A DNA stretch of 13,845 nt, taken from Niastella sp. (GTDB taxonomy: Bacteria; Bacteroidota; Bacteroidia; Chitinophagales; Chitinophagaceae). The notes under the pieces were generated by a model, which was not told where the DNA came from, did no database searches, and was given only the letters and a program-made list of their open reading frames with translations. Below are positions 7,232 through 13,349 of this stretch, piece after piece; the stretch's first letter is position 1; every line of letters begins with the position of its first letter. The stretch covers positions 1-13,845 of the forward strand of contig JAJKIL010000204.1 in assembly GCA_021154515.1 (NCBI GenBank). Reading direction: 5' to 3'. The position numbers were made by a program, and so were the translations under genes.

Positions 7232-8578
7232 ATGGAACTAAAAGCACTTACGGCCATCTCCCCTATTGACGGACGCTATCGTCATCAGGTTCAACATCTT
7301 GACGAATATTTCTCTGAATTTGCCTTAATTAAATACCGGGTACTGGTAGAAGTGGAGTATGTACGGTTCCTGGCCGATAAGAAATTCTTTTCCCTTACTG
7401 CTGCGCAGAAAAAAGCCCTGCAGGAAGTGTGTGATAACTTTTCTGTTGAAGACGCCCTGAAAATTAAAGACACCGAAAAGATCACCAACCACGACGTAAA
7501 AGCCGTGGAATACTTTTTAAAAGAAAAAATGGCTGCCATGGATGCCGAAGCCATCCAGGAATGGGTGCATTTTGGCCTTACCTCGCAGGATATTAATAAT
7601 ACCGCCATTCCGCTTTCGTGGAAACAGGCTATCGAGATCGAGTATCTCCCCGCCGTGCTGAACTTCAACCGGCAGCTGGAAATACTGGCAACCGACTGGA
7701 AAGAGGTGCCCATGCTGGCCCATACCCATGGACAGCCCGCGAGCCCTACCCGGCTGGGCAAAGAGATCATGGTGTTTGTAGAACGCATCGGCAACCAGGT
7801 GGAACAGGTTATCCAGGTGCCTGTTACCGCCAAGTTTGGCGGCGCTACCGGTAACTTCAACGCCCATGCTGTTGCATTTCCCGAAAAAGACTGGGTGGCT
7901 TTCGGCAACGAATTCGTAGAAGGGGTACTGGGTTTGCAACGCCAGCAGTTCACTACGCAAATTGAACATTACGATAACCTGGCTGCGCATTTTGATGCCA
8001 TGAAACGCATCAACAACATCCTCATCGATTTTTGCCGCGACATCTGGACGTATATTTCCATGGAATACTTTAAACAGCGTACGCTGAAGGGTGAAATTGG
8101 CTCCAGCGCCATGCCGCATAAAGTAAACCCGATAGATTTTGAAAATGCCGAAGGCAATCTCGGTATCGCCAATGCACTGCTGGAACACCTGGCCGCCAAA
8201 TTACCGGTGAGCCGCCTGCAACGCGATTTGACAGATTCAACCGTATTGCGCAACATCGGCGTTCCGTTCGCACACATCATTCTCGCAATAAAATCAATTG
8301 AAAAAGGCCTGAGTAAACTGGTATTGAATTCTAACGCCCTCAATGCTGACCTGGACAATAACTGGGCGGTAGTGGCCGAAGGCATTCAAACCATCCTCCG
8401 CCGCGAAAACTACCCGCAGCCGTACGAGGCACTCAAAGAACTGACCCGTGGCAAGAATGGCATTACCCAGGAAAGTATGCATCAGTTCATTGATGGGTTG
8501 AAAGTGTCTGCTGTTATAAAAAAGGAATTGAAGAAAATAACACCGCAGAATTATACGGGAGTGAATCCGGAGTTTTAA
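7232..8578 (+). CDS. purB: Adenylosuccinate lyase
   Basis: The 448-residue protein catalyses two steps of purine synthesis: SAICAR to AICAR plus fumarate, and adenylosuccinate to AMP plus fumarate. It resembles the E. coli-type PurB along its whole length: LTAISPIDGRYRHQV at the N-terminus, TNHDVKAVEYFLKEK at 85-99, FGLTSQDINNTA at 114-125 and AHTHGQPASPTRLGKE at 163-178 (the general-acid histidine region). The fumarase/aspartase superfamily signature GSSAMPHKVNPIDFENAEGN at 290-309 includes the catalytic serine loop, and LQRDLTDSTVLRN is at 329-341. ATG 7232 matches the family's N-terminus; the open frame reaches upstream to 7184 but that part has no family similarity and lies at the promoter. 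It is cytoplasmic, probably forms a tetramer, and acts as a housekeeping gene here. An octamer repeat array begins 3 bp after its stop. Confidence 0.98.
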   Translation: MELKALTAISPIDGRYRHQVQHLDEYFSEFALIKYRVLVEVEYVRFLADKKFFSLTAAQKKALQEVCDNFSVEDALKIKDTEKITNHDVKAVEYFLKEKMAAMDAEAIQEWVHFGLTSQDINNTAIPLSWKQAIEIEYLPAVLNFNRQLEILATDWKEVPMLAHTHGQPASPTRLGKEIMVFVERIGNQVEQVIQVPVTAKFGGATGNFNAHAVAFPEKDWVAFGNEFVEGVLGLQRQQFTTQIEHYDNLAAHFDAMKRINNILIDFCRDIWTYISMEYFKQRTLKGEIGSSAMPHKVNPIDFENAEGNLGIANALLEHLAAKLPVSRLQRDLTDSTVLRNIGVPFAHIILAIKSIEKGLSKLVLNSNALNADLDNNWAVVAEGIQTILRRENYPQPYEALKELTRGKNGITQESMHQFIDGLKVSAVIKKELKKITPQNYTGVNPEF

Positions 8579-8581
8579 AAT

Positions 8582-8654
8582 AGTTGATCAGTTGACGTGT
8601 TAACCAGTTAATACGTCAACTGATCAACTCGTCAACTGGTTAACTGGTCAACTT
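8582..8654. repeat. Degenerate 8-bp tandem repeat array, inverted then direct
   Basis: Four units of NNGTTRAY type (8582-8613) are followed by five of GTYAACNN type (8615-8654), every unit exactly 8 bp. The inversion gives a perfect 17-bp stem, 8582-8598 with 8613-8629, around a 14-nt loop. The array fills the space between the converging purB and GNAT genes and runs into the GNAT coding end. There is no T tract, so it is not a classic intrinsic terminator, though a stem of this size in either transcript could stabilise or terminate it. Confidence 0.85.
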
Positions 8655-9668
8655 ATATCTCCACCACAACATATCCCCCTTTTGAGTAAACTGCGCAAAC
8701 CCATTCTTTTCCAGCACCCGTATACTCGCCTTGTTCCCCGCATAGGTTTCCGCCAGCACGGTGGTGATGTCAGGACGATTAGCAGTCCATTGTAATAACC
8801 CCTTTACGGCTTCGGTCATATAGCCTTTGTTCACCATGGAGGGCATGGTGCCATAGCCGATCTCCACACAGCCGTCAATGGCGGGCGGACCTTTAAACCC
8901 GATCTCCGCTACAATGGTGTGACTCAGTTTATCAATCACCAGCCAGAAAGTAAAAAACAGATAATCGTTTTCTGCAGCACGCCGCATGGCAGGCAGCGTT
9001 ATCTTTTTTACCGTGTCCTGCACCTGGGGCGACATGCCACGACCAAACGGCGTCAGGTTCAGGGCGTGTTCCAGTTCGTCATTTCCCTTGCAGTACAACT
9101 CTAATTGAGCTATGGTAAGTGGAAATATATGAAGCCGTTCTGTTTCTATCACATGGGGGTTGCGGCTGCTGAAATAACACAGGTTCTTATTGCCTTCCTG
9201 AAAGTTGGGTTGTTGCTGAAACCTGCAACGCAACAGTACTTTTTGTGAAGCGGTATTTTCTGCTTCTGTGATGGCCACTATCTGCGGCAGCTTCATTACG
9301 TCAAAGGCATACTGCCGGCCGGCCAGGGTGCTTTCAGTAGCAAAACCTTTGCCCCAATGATCCTTCAGCAATGCATACCCTAATTGTATTTCGTGGTTAC
9401 GTTTGGCGTCGGCGCTTTCAACGGGAATAATGGCAAAAGAGCCAACAAAAGCGCCGGTAGCTTTTTCATCCATTGCCCAGCGGCCCATCAGCGGACGTTG
9501 CTGGTAGTACACAATGTTCCGTCTTAAAAACAGCGAACATTCCTTTCGGTCCCGGGCTTCGCGAATGTATCGCATCAGCTCCGGGTCACCATTCAGGCGG
9601 AAGAAGTTTTCTTCGTCTTCCAGTGTATACCGACGTATTATTAACCGGTCAGTTTCGAATATTACCAT
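8640..9668 (-). CDS. Tandem double-domain GNAT N-acetyltransferase (RimJ/RimL-like)
   Basis: The 342-residue protein is two complete GNAT (Acetyltransf_3) domains in series. Domain 1 spans about 3-168: FETDRLIIRRYTLEDEENFF, then the acetyl-CoA loop HWGKGFATES at 104-113 and ENTASQKVLLRCRF. Domain 2 spans about 173-342: IETERLHIFPLT, the loop VNKGYMTEA at 279-287, and GNKASIRVLEKNGF at 311-324. Both retain the pyrophosphate-binding loop shape and the N-x-x-S-x-x-x-L element, so both may bind acetyl-CoA. RimJ/L relatives acetylate protein N-termini, other proteins or small amines; the substrate is unknown. It lies 76 bp after prfC on the same strand and could be read from it. Its last four codons and stop (8654-8640) are octamer-repeat sequence, and near-identical repeat copies flank the gene. 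Confidence 0.88.
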   Translation of the reverse strand: MVIFETDRLIIRRYTLEDEENFFRLNGDPELMRYIREARDRKECSLFLRRNIVYYQQRPLMGRWAMDEKATGAFVGSFAIIPVESADAKRNHEIQLGYALLKDHWGKGFATESTLAGRQYAFDVMKLPQIVAITEAENTASQKVLLRCRFQQQPNFQEGNKNLCYFSSRNPHVIETERLHIFPLTIAQLELYCKGNDELEHALNLTPFGRGMSPQVQDTVKKITLPAMRRAAENDYLFFTFWLVIDKLSHTIVAEIGFKGPPAIDGCVEIGYGTMPSMVNKGYMTEAVKGLLQWTANRPDITTVLAETYAGNKASIRVLEKNGFAQFTQKGDMLWWRYKLTS

Positions 9669-9672
9669 GCAT

Positions 9673-9693
9673 ACTAAGTTAAGTCTTCTTAGT
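9673..9693. repeat. Small inverted repeat upstream of the GNAT gene
   Basis: ACTAAG (9673-9678) and CTTAGT (9688-9693) are 6-bp inverted arms around 9 bp, starting 4 bp upstream of the GNAT ATG. It could be an operator half-site pair, but arms this short also arise by chance. Confidence 0.25.
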
Positions 9694-9712
9694 TCAGGGG
9701 AAATCCGGTCTG

Positions 9713-9744
9713 GTCAACTGGTTAACTGATCAACTGGTCAACTA
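9713..9744. repeat. Degenerate 8-bp tandem repeat array after prfC
   Basis: Four exact 8-bp units of RTYAACTR type cover 9713-9744 and abut the prfC stop codon (9747-9745) with no gap. The prfC sense strand therefore reads TAA followed at once by TAG. The stretch 9713-9735 matches 8631-8653 at 22 of 23 positions in direct orientation, on the other side of the GNAT gene. Confidence 0.85.
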
Positions 9745-11340
9745 TTATACCGCCTCTTTGTGAATTTCAGATGTAAAATGAAACTCGATATCCGGGTTGT
9801 TAGTCCGCTCGGTATTCAGGAACCATTCGCTTTGCGCCAGGTACACCAGGTGACCATCTTTATCGGTAGCAATGTTGTTCGATTTAAAGCGGGTGAAATC
9901 ATCCAGTTTTTTGGGATCGGCACTGGTGACCCAGCAGGCTTTGTAATACGGCATAGCCCTGAATTCGCACGAAGCGCCGTACTCCTGTAACAGGCGGTAC
10001 TGGATCACTTCAAACTGCAGGTCGCCCACACAGCCAATGATCTTTTTATTGCCGCCAAACTGGGTGAACAGCTGGGCCACACCCTCATCGGTAAGCTGTA
10101 AAAGACCTTTCTCCAATTGCTTGGTTTTCATCGGGTCCTTATTTATTACCTCTTTAAATATTTCAGGGGAGAACGAAGGAATGCCGGTATAGTAAAAATC
10201 TTCGCCTTCCGTAAGCGTATCGCCGATCTTGAAGTTACCGGTATCGAACAAACCCACCACATCGCCGGCAAAAGCTTCTTCAATAACATCCTTATCGCGG
10301 GCCATGAAGGTATAGGGGTTGCTGAAACGAACGTCTTTATCGAGCCGTACGTGATGGAAGTATTTGTTGCGTTCAAACTTACCACTGCATACCCGTAAAA
10401 AGGCGATCCGGTCGCGGTGTTTGGGATCGAGATTGGCGTGGATCTTGAAAATAAAACCCGAGAATTTGTCTTCTGTGGGTGGCACTTCGCGTGCTGAAGT
10501 AACGCGCGGGCGGGGAATGGGCGCAATGCGAATAAAGGTATCCAGCATTTCCTTTACGCCAAAGTTGTTGATGGCAGAACCAAAGAACACCGGCGCCACT
10601 TTTCCGTTCAGGTAATCAGTCACATTCAATTCGCCGTAAACACCATCCACCAGTTCCACATCTTCCCGCAGAATGGTAGCATCTTTTTCGCCCAGCTTTT
10701 CATCAAGGATGGGCAGACTGAGGTCAGAAATACTTACAGTATCATCGTCAGTAGCCTTTGTATTGGCGGTGAAAAGCAGCAGGTTCTTATCGTGCAGGTT
10801 GTACACCCCTTTAAAATCCTTCCCGCTGTTGATGGGCAGGGTCATGGGGTGCAGGGAGATCTTTAATTCATTTTCTATTTCTTCCAGCAGGTCGAACCGG
10901 TTCTTACCATCACGGTCCATTTTGTTGATGAACACGATCACCGGGGTATCGCGCATGCGGCATACCTCCATCAGGCGGCGGGTTTGCTCCTCCACGCCGT
11001 TCACGCTGTCAATCACCAGGATAACGCTGTCAACGGCGGTAAGAGTGCGGTAAGTATCTTCCGCAAAGTCCTTGTGACCGGGGGTATCGAGCAGGTTGAT
11101 GAGGATATTTTTATATTCAAAACTCATTACCGACGTGGCCACCGAGATACCTCTCTGGCGTTCAATTTCCATAAAGTCACTGGTAGCGTGTTTTTTGATC
11201 TTGTTGCTTTTTACCGCCCCGGCCGTTTGAATGGCGCCCCCAAACAGCAGGAATTTCTCGGTAAGGGTGGTTTTACCGGCGTCAGGGTGCGAGATAATAG
11301 CAAAAGTGCGTCGTTTATGAATTTCGTTGTTGTATTTCAT
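9745..11340 (-). CDS. prfC: Peptide chain release factor 3 (RF3)
   Basis: The 531-residue protein is a translational GTPase that removes RF1/RF2 from the ribosome after peptide release. The G1 loop SHPDAGKTT is at 17-25. Switch I is in the EIERQRGISVATSVM region at 58-72. G3 DTPGH is at 85-89 and G4 NKMDRDG at 139-145. The long insert ENELKISLHPMTLPINSGKDFKGV is typical of RF3 and separates it from EF-G. The later GSAINNFGVKEMLDTFI, FIFKIHANLDPKHRDRIAFLRVCSG and VVGLFDTGNFKIGDTL segments are RF3 domain II features. Length is near the usual 525-535. ATG 11340 fits the family start, with a -7 promoter element 47 bp upstream. The stop is directly followed by an octamer array. Confidence 0.97.
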   Translation of the reverse strand: MKYNNEIHKRRTFAIISHPDAGKTTLTEKFLLFGGAIQTAGAVKSNKIKKHATSDFMEIERQRGISVATSVMSFEYKNILINLLDTPGHKDFAEDTYRTLTAVDSVILVIDSVNGVEEQTRRLMEVCRMRDTPVIVFINKMDRDGKNRFDLLEEIENELKISLHPMTLPINSGKDFKGVYNLHDKNLLLFTANTKATDDDTVSISDLSLPILDEKLGEKDATILREDVELVDGVYGELNVTDYLNGKVAPVFFGSAINNFGVKEMLDTFIRIAPIPRPRVTSAREVPPTEDKFSGFIFKIHANLDPKHRDRIAFLRVCSGKFERNKYFHHVRLDKDVRFSNPYTFMARDKDVIEEAFAGDVVGLFDTGNFKIGDTLTEGEDFYYTGIPSFSPEIFKEVINKDPMKTKQLEKGLLQLTDEGVAQLFTQFGGNKKIIGCVGDLQFEVIQYRLLQEYGASCEFRAMPYYKACWVTSADPKKLDDFTRFKSNNIATDKDGHLVYLAQSEWFLNTERTNNPDIEFHFTSEIHKEAV

Positions 11341-11387
11341 TGTGTTATAGTCCTTCCGGAAGCCTTACAGAAGCCCGAAAATTGGCG

Positions 11388-11418
11388 CAAAGGTAACATA
11401 ATGACGTGAAACGTGAAA
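11388..11418 (-). promoter_or_regulatory. Putative promoter of prfC
   Basis: On the minus strand TACCTTTG (11395-11388), followed by CGCC, is a good -7 element. At 19 bp upstream lies TTTC (11418-11415), one base off TTTG, and it falls inside the heptamer repeat array. Predicted leader is about 40 nt. Confidence 0.5.
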
Positions 11419-11431
11419 CGGCAAACGTGAA
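11404..11431. repeat. Heptamer tandem repeat (ACGTGAA), 4 units
   Basis: Four 7-bp units at 11404-11431: three exact ACGTGAA plus one ACGGCAA. It lies directly upstream of the prfC -7 element. The reverse complement of 11405-11427 matches 13247-13269 at 22 of 23 positions. Confidence 0.85.
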
Positions 11432-11443
11432 ATGGCTCCCTAT

Positions 11444-11464
11444 AAATGGAATGTCTTCCCATTT
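11444..11464 (-). terminator. Weak hairpin after the MgtC-like gene
   Basis: AAATGGAA (11444-11451) can pair with TTCC and ATTT in 11456-11464, with one bulged C and a 4-nt loop, immediately past the mgtC stop on the minus strand. The tract after it (ATTTATAGG on the minus strand) is only partly T-rich, so termination is uncertain. Confidence 0.35.
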
Positions 11465-11486
11465 TCACATTTTCGAATTTTCACAG
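11455..11486. repeat. 8-bp tandem repeat running into the MgtC-like coding end
   Basis: Four 8-bp units: CTTCCCAT, TTTCACAT, TTTCGAAT, TTTCACAG. The MgtC-like gene's stop (TGA, 11467-11465) and its last six codons lie inside these units, read on the minus strand. Confidence 0.75.
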
Positions 11487-12118
11487 TAAAACACAAATTG
11501 CTGCACAGCCGCATCATTCAGGATGTGACTGATACAAGCCTGGTGGTTCTTTTTGGAACCGCCAGCATCCCAGGTAGCCCTGCAGGTTTGCTGGTTACGG
11601 CTTAACCTGCCCCGTTTATAAGTGAGGTCGTACCGTTTCATCAGGTCTTCATAATGCTCAAACACCTTGTCCTGATAAGTGCAGGTGATCTCGTACGTAT
11701 GCACCCGGTTGATCCGGTCGATCCATTCTTCAATTATTTTGAAAAATTGCAAAATGCCCACCAGCACAATACAACCAGCCAGGGCTATATACTGATGACC
11801 GGCGCCCACTCCTACTCCCAGTGCAGCTGTGGCCCAAATAGTGGCCGCCGTGGTAACGCCGTTAATGCCGGTTCCACCCCTAAAGATCACCCACGCGCCC
11901 ACAAAACCAATACCGGTTACAATATTACTGGCGATACGATCAGGCGAGGTACGCTCGCCGATTTCCATGGAAAAAATGGTGAACAGGGTAGCTCCCAAAC
12001 AGATCAGCATCAGCGTGCGCAACCCCGCCGATTTATTATGATATTCCCGTTCGGAACCAATAATGCCCCCAATTAAAATTGAGATGAGCAGTTTTGTTAC
12101 TATATCGAAAGTATCCAT
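11465..12118 (-). CDS. MgtC/SapB family membrane protein
   Basis: The 217-residue protein has the MgtC/SapB/YhiD layout: hydrophobic helices at about 5-21, 33-50, 66-80, 88-105 and 109-128, then a soluble ACT-like C-terminal part. Family motifs are ISILIGGIIGSEREYHNKSAGLRTLMLICLGATL split over 13-45, RIASNIVTGIGFVGA at 61-75 and INGVTTAATIWATAALGVGVG at 85-105. In Salmonella and Mycobacterium, MgtC supports growth in low magnesium and inside macrophages and affects the F-ATPase; in other bacteria the role is unclear. One oddity is Trp76 in GFVGAWVIF, where relatives normally have Gly (GAGVI). Only a poor -7 match (TACCTTCA, 12130-12123) lies upstream. The last six codons are repeat sequence. 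Confidence 0.9.
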   Translation of the reverse strand: MDTFDIVTKLLISILIGGIIGSEREYHNKSAGLRTLMLICLGATLFTIFSMEIGERTSPDRIASNIVTGIGFVGAWVIFRGGTGINGVTTAATIWATAALGVGVGAGHQYIALAGCIVLVGILQFFKIIEEWIDRINRVHTYEITCTYQDKVFEHYEDLMKRYDLTYKRGRLSRNQQTCRATWDAGGSKKNHQACISHILNDAAVQQFVFYCENSKM

Positions 12119-12138
12119 CCATTGAAGGTATTAAAAAT

Positions 12139-12170
12139 CAGTTAACGGGTTAACAGGTTCACAAGTTACC
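12139..12170. repeat. 8-bp tandem repeat, 4 units (NRGTTAMC type)
   Basis: Four octamers at 12139-12170 such as CAGTTAAC and GGGTTAAC, upstream of the MgtC-like gene. They are opposite in orientation to most units of the nearby array at 12217. Confidence 0.7.
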
Positions 12171-12216
12171 TCCTTAAGGAAAACTGCTTTGATTGAACTA
12201 TTGCTTTGTTATTTCG

Positions 12217-12264
12217 TTGTCAACGTGTTAACTTGTCAACTTTTCAACCTGTCAACATATCAAT
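12217..12264. repeat. 8-bp tandem repeat, 6 units (NNGTYAAC type)
   Basis: Six octamers at 12217-12264, for example TTGTCAAC twice, GTGTTAAC and CTGTCAAC; the last two or three bases of the final unit are degenerate. The array ends 11 bp before the aldose epimerase ATG. Confidence 0.8.
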
Positions 12265-12275
12265 TAGTTTCCACC

Positions 12276-13145
12276 ATGTTTACAATCGAAAACAACCAGC
12301 TAAAAGCCGTTATCAATGCCAAAGGCGCCGAGCTCACCCAATTGATCTTAAAAGAACATCAACTTGATTATATGTGGGGCGGCGATCCGGCCATATGGGG
12401 CAAACACTCACCGGTGCTGTTTCCCATTGTAGGCACATTAAAAAACAATACGTATTACTACAACGGACAGGCCTACCAGCTGCCCCGTCATGGATTTGCC
12501 CGCGATAAACAATTTGCAGTAGAAAGTCAATCCGCCGATACCATTACATTTTTATTACGCAACGATGCAGAAACTGCTACCGTGTATCCCTTTGCGTTTG
12601 AGTTTCGCATCCGCTATACCCTGGTTGATAATTCCCTGGCGGTTGCCTATGAAGTGGTAAATCCCGACAAGGAAGACCTGTATTTTTCCGTAGGCGCCCA
12701 TCCGGCCTTTAAAATCCCGCTGGCGCCGGGAACCGAATACACCGATTATTATTTACAATTTAACCAGGTTGAAACCACGCCGCGCTGGCCCATTTCACCT
12801 GACGGGCTGATAGAACAAACGCCTTTACCATTGTTACAAAACACCAATCGCCTCAACCTTACGAAAGACCTCTTTCAAAAGGATGCACTGGTATTAAAGG
12901 GCATGCCTTCAACTATTGTAACCTTAGGTTCCGGTAAAACACCCCGTGGTTTCCGGTTCGATTATCCCGGTTTCCCTTTCCTCGGCATCTGGGCCGCCAA
13001 AAACGCCGATTTTGTTTGTATAGAACCCTGGTGCGGTATAGCCGACAGCGTTGCCACTACCCAGCAGCTTCAGGAGAAAGAGGGAATCAATAAGCTGGTT
13101 GCCGGGGAAACGTTTACGCGCTCCTGGACAGTTAGTTTATTATGA
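12276..13145 (+). CDS. Aldose 1-epimerase family protein (LacX-like)
   Basis: From ATG 12276 the protein has 289 residues and belongs to the galactose mutarotase superfamily, closest in layout to the LacX group. It should interconvert alpha and beta anomers of a free or phosphorylated hexose in the cytoplasm; no signal peptide is present. Landmarks are GAELTQLI at 17-24, SPVLFPIVG at 45-53, LPRHGFAR with His72 at 69-76, GAHPAF with His142 (probable general acid) at 140-145, and CIEPWCGIADS with Glu250 (probable general base) at 248-258. The open frame reaches back to 12189, but those 29 codons are translated octamer repeat and are not part of the family. Substrate is uncertain; LacX proteins are poorly characterised. 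Confidence 0.92.
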   Translation: MFTIENNQLKAVINAKGAELTQLILKEHQLDYMWGGDPAIWGKHSPVLFPIVGTLKNNTYYYNGQAYQLPRHGFARDKQFAVESQSADTITFLLRNDAETATVYPFAFEFRIRYTLVDNSLAVAYEVVNPDKEDLYFSVGAHPAFKIPLAPGTEYTDYYLQFNQVETTPRWPISPDGLIEQTPLPLLQNTNRLNLTKDLFQKDALVLKGMPSTIVTLGSGKTPRGFRFDYPGFPFLGIWAAKNADFVCIEPWCGIADSVATTQQLQEKEGINKLVAGETFTRSWTVSLL

Positions 13146-13157
13146 TAATTAAATAGC

Positions 13158-13213
13158 AGGTTATTGGGTTCGTAGGTTATTAGGTTTGTAAGTTATTGAG
13201 TTTTGGGTTTAAG
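13158..13213. repeat. 8-bp tandem repeat, about 7 units (RGGTTATT type)
   Basis: Octamers from 13158: AGGTTATT, GGGTTCGT, AGGTTATT, AGGTTTGT, AAGTTATT, then two more diverged units. It begins 12 bp after the aldose epimerase stop. Confidence 0.75.
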
Positions 13214-13247
13214 GTGCTGCTATTATTCAGGCTGTCCGAGGTGGGGC

Positions 13248-13275
13248 GTTTGCCGTTTCACGTTTGACGATTCAC
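13248..13275. repeat. Heptamer tandem repeat (GTTTCAC), 4 units
   Basis: Four 7-bp units GTTTGCC, GTTTCAC, GTTTGAC, GATTCAC. The stretch 13247-13269 is the inverted partner of 11405-11427 (22 of 23 identical). Confidence 0.85.
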
Positions 13276-13341
13276 GAACTACCGCTTACAATGCAAAACA
13301 ACCATAAACCACAAAGGCTCAATAAAAAACGTCCATATTCT

Positions 13342-13349
13342 TATATTTG
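13342..13349 (+). promoter_or_regulatory. Putative -7 promoter element of the permease gene
   Basis: TATATTTG matches TAnnTTTG and ends 3 bp before the ATG at 13353, so a transcript from it would be leaderless or start just inside the gene. No -33 TTG at normal spacing was seen. Confidence 0.4.

Noticed and set aside
7291..8188. Long open frames of about 220 codons antisense to purB
   Set aside because: They lie wholly inside a strongly conserved purB, show no recognisable domain and are explained by its codon bias.
8640..9744. The repeat-flanked GNAT segment as an active transposon
   Set aside because: There is no transposase, no terminal inverted repeat of transposon type and no clean target duplication. 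Repeat-mediated recombination is a simpler reading.
10146..11053. Open frames of over 100 codons overlapping prfC in other frames
   Set aside because: Shadows of prfC with compositionally biased translations and no domain features.
12168..12175. AAGGAGGT on the minus strand, a perfect Shine-Dalgarno-like sequence upstream of the MgtC-like gene
   Set aside because: It is 50 nt from the ATG, far outside normal spacing, overlaps a repeat unit, and the other genes here show no Shine-Dalgarno use. Likely chance.
8582..13275. The repeat arrays as a CRISPR
   Set aside because: Periods are 7-8 bp with no unique spacers and no cas genes are present.
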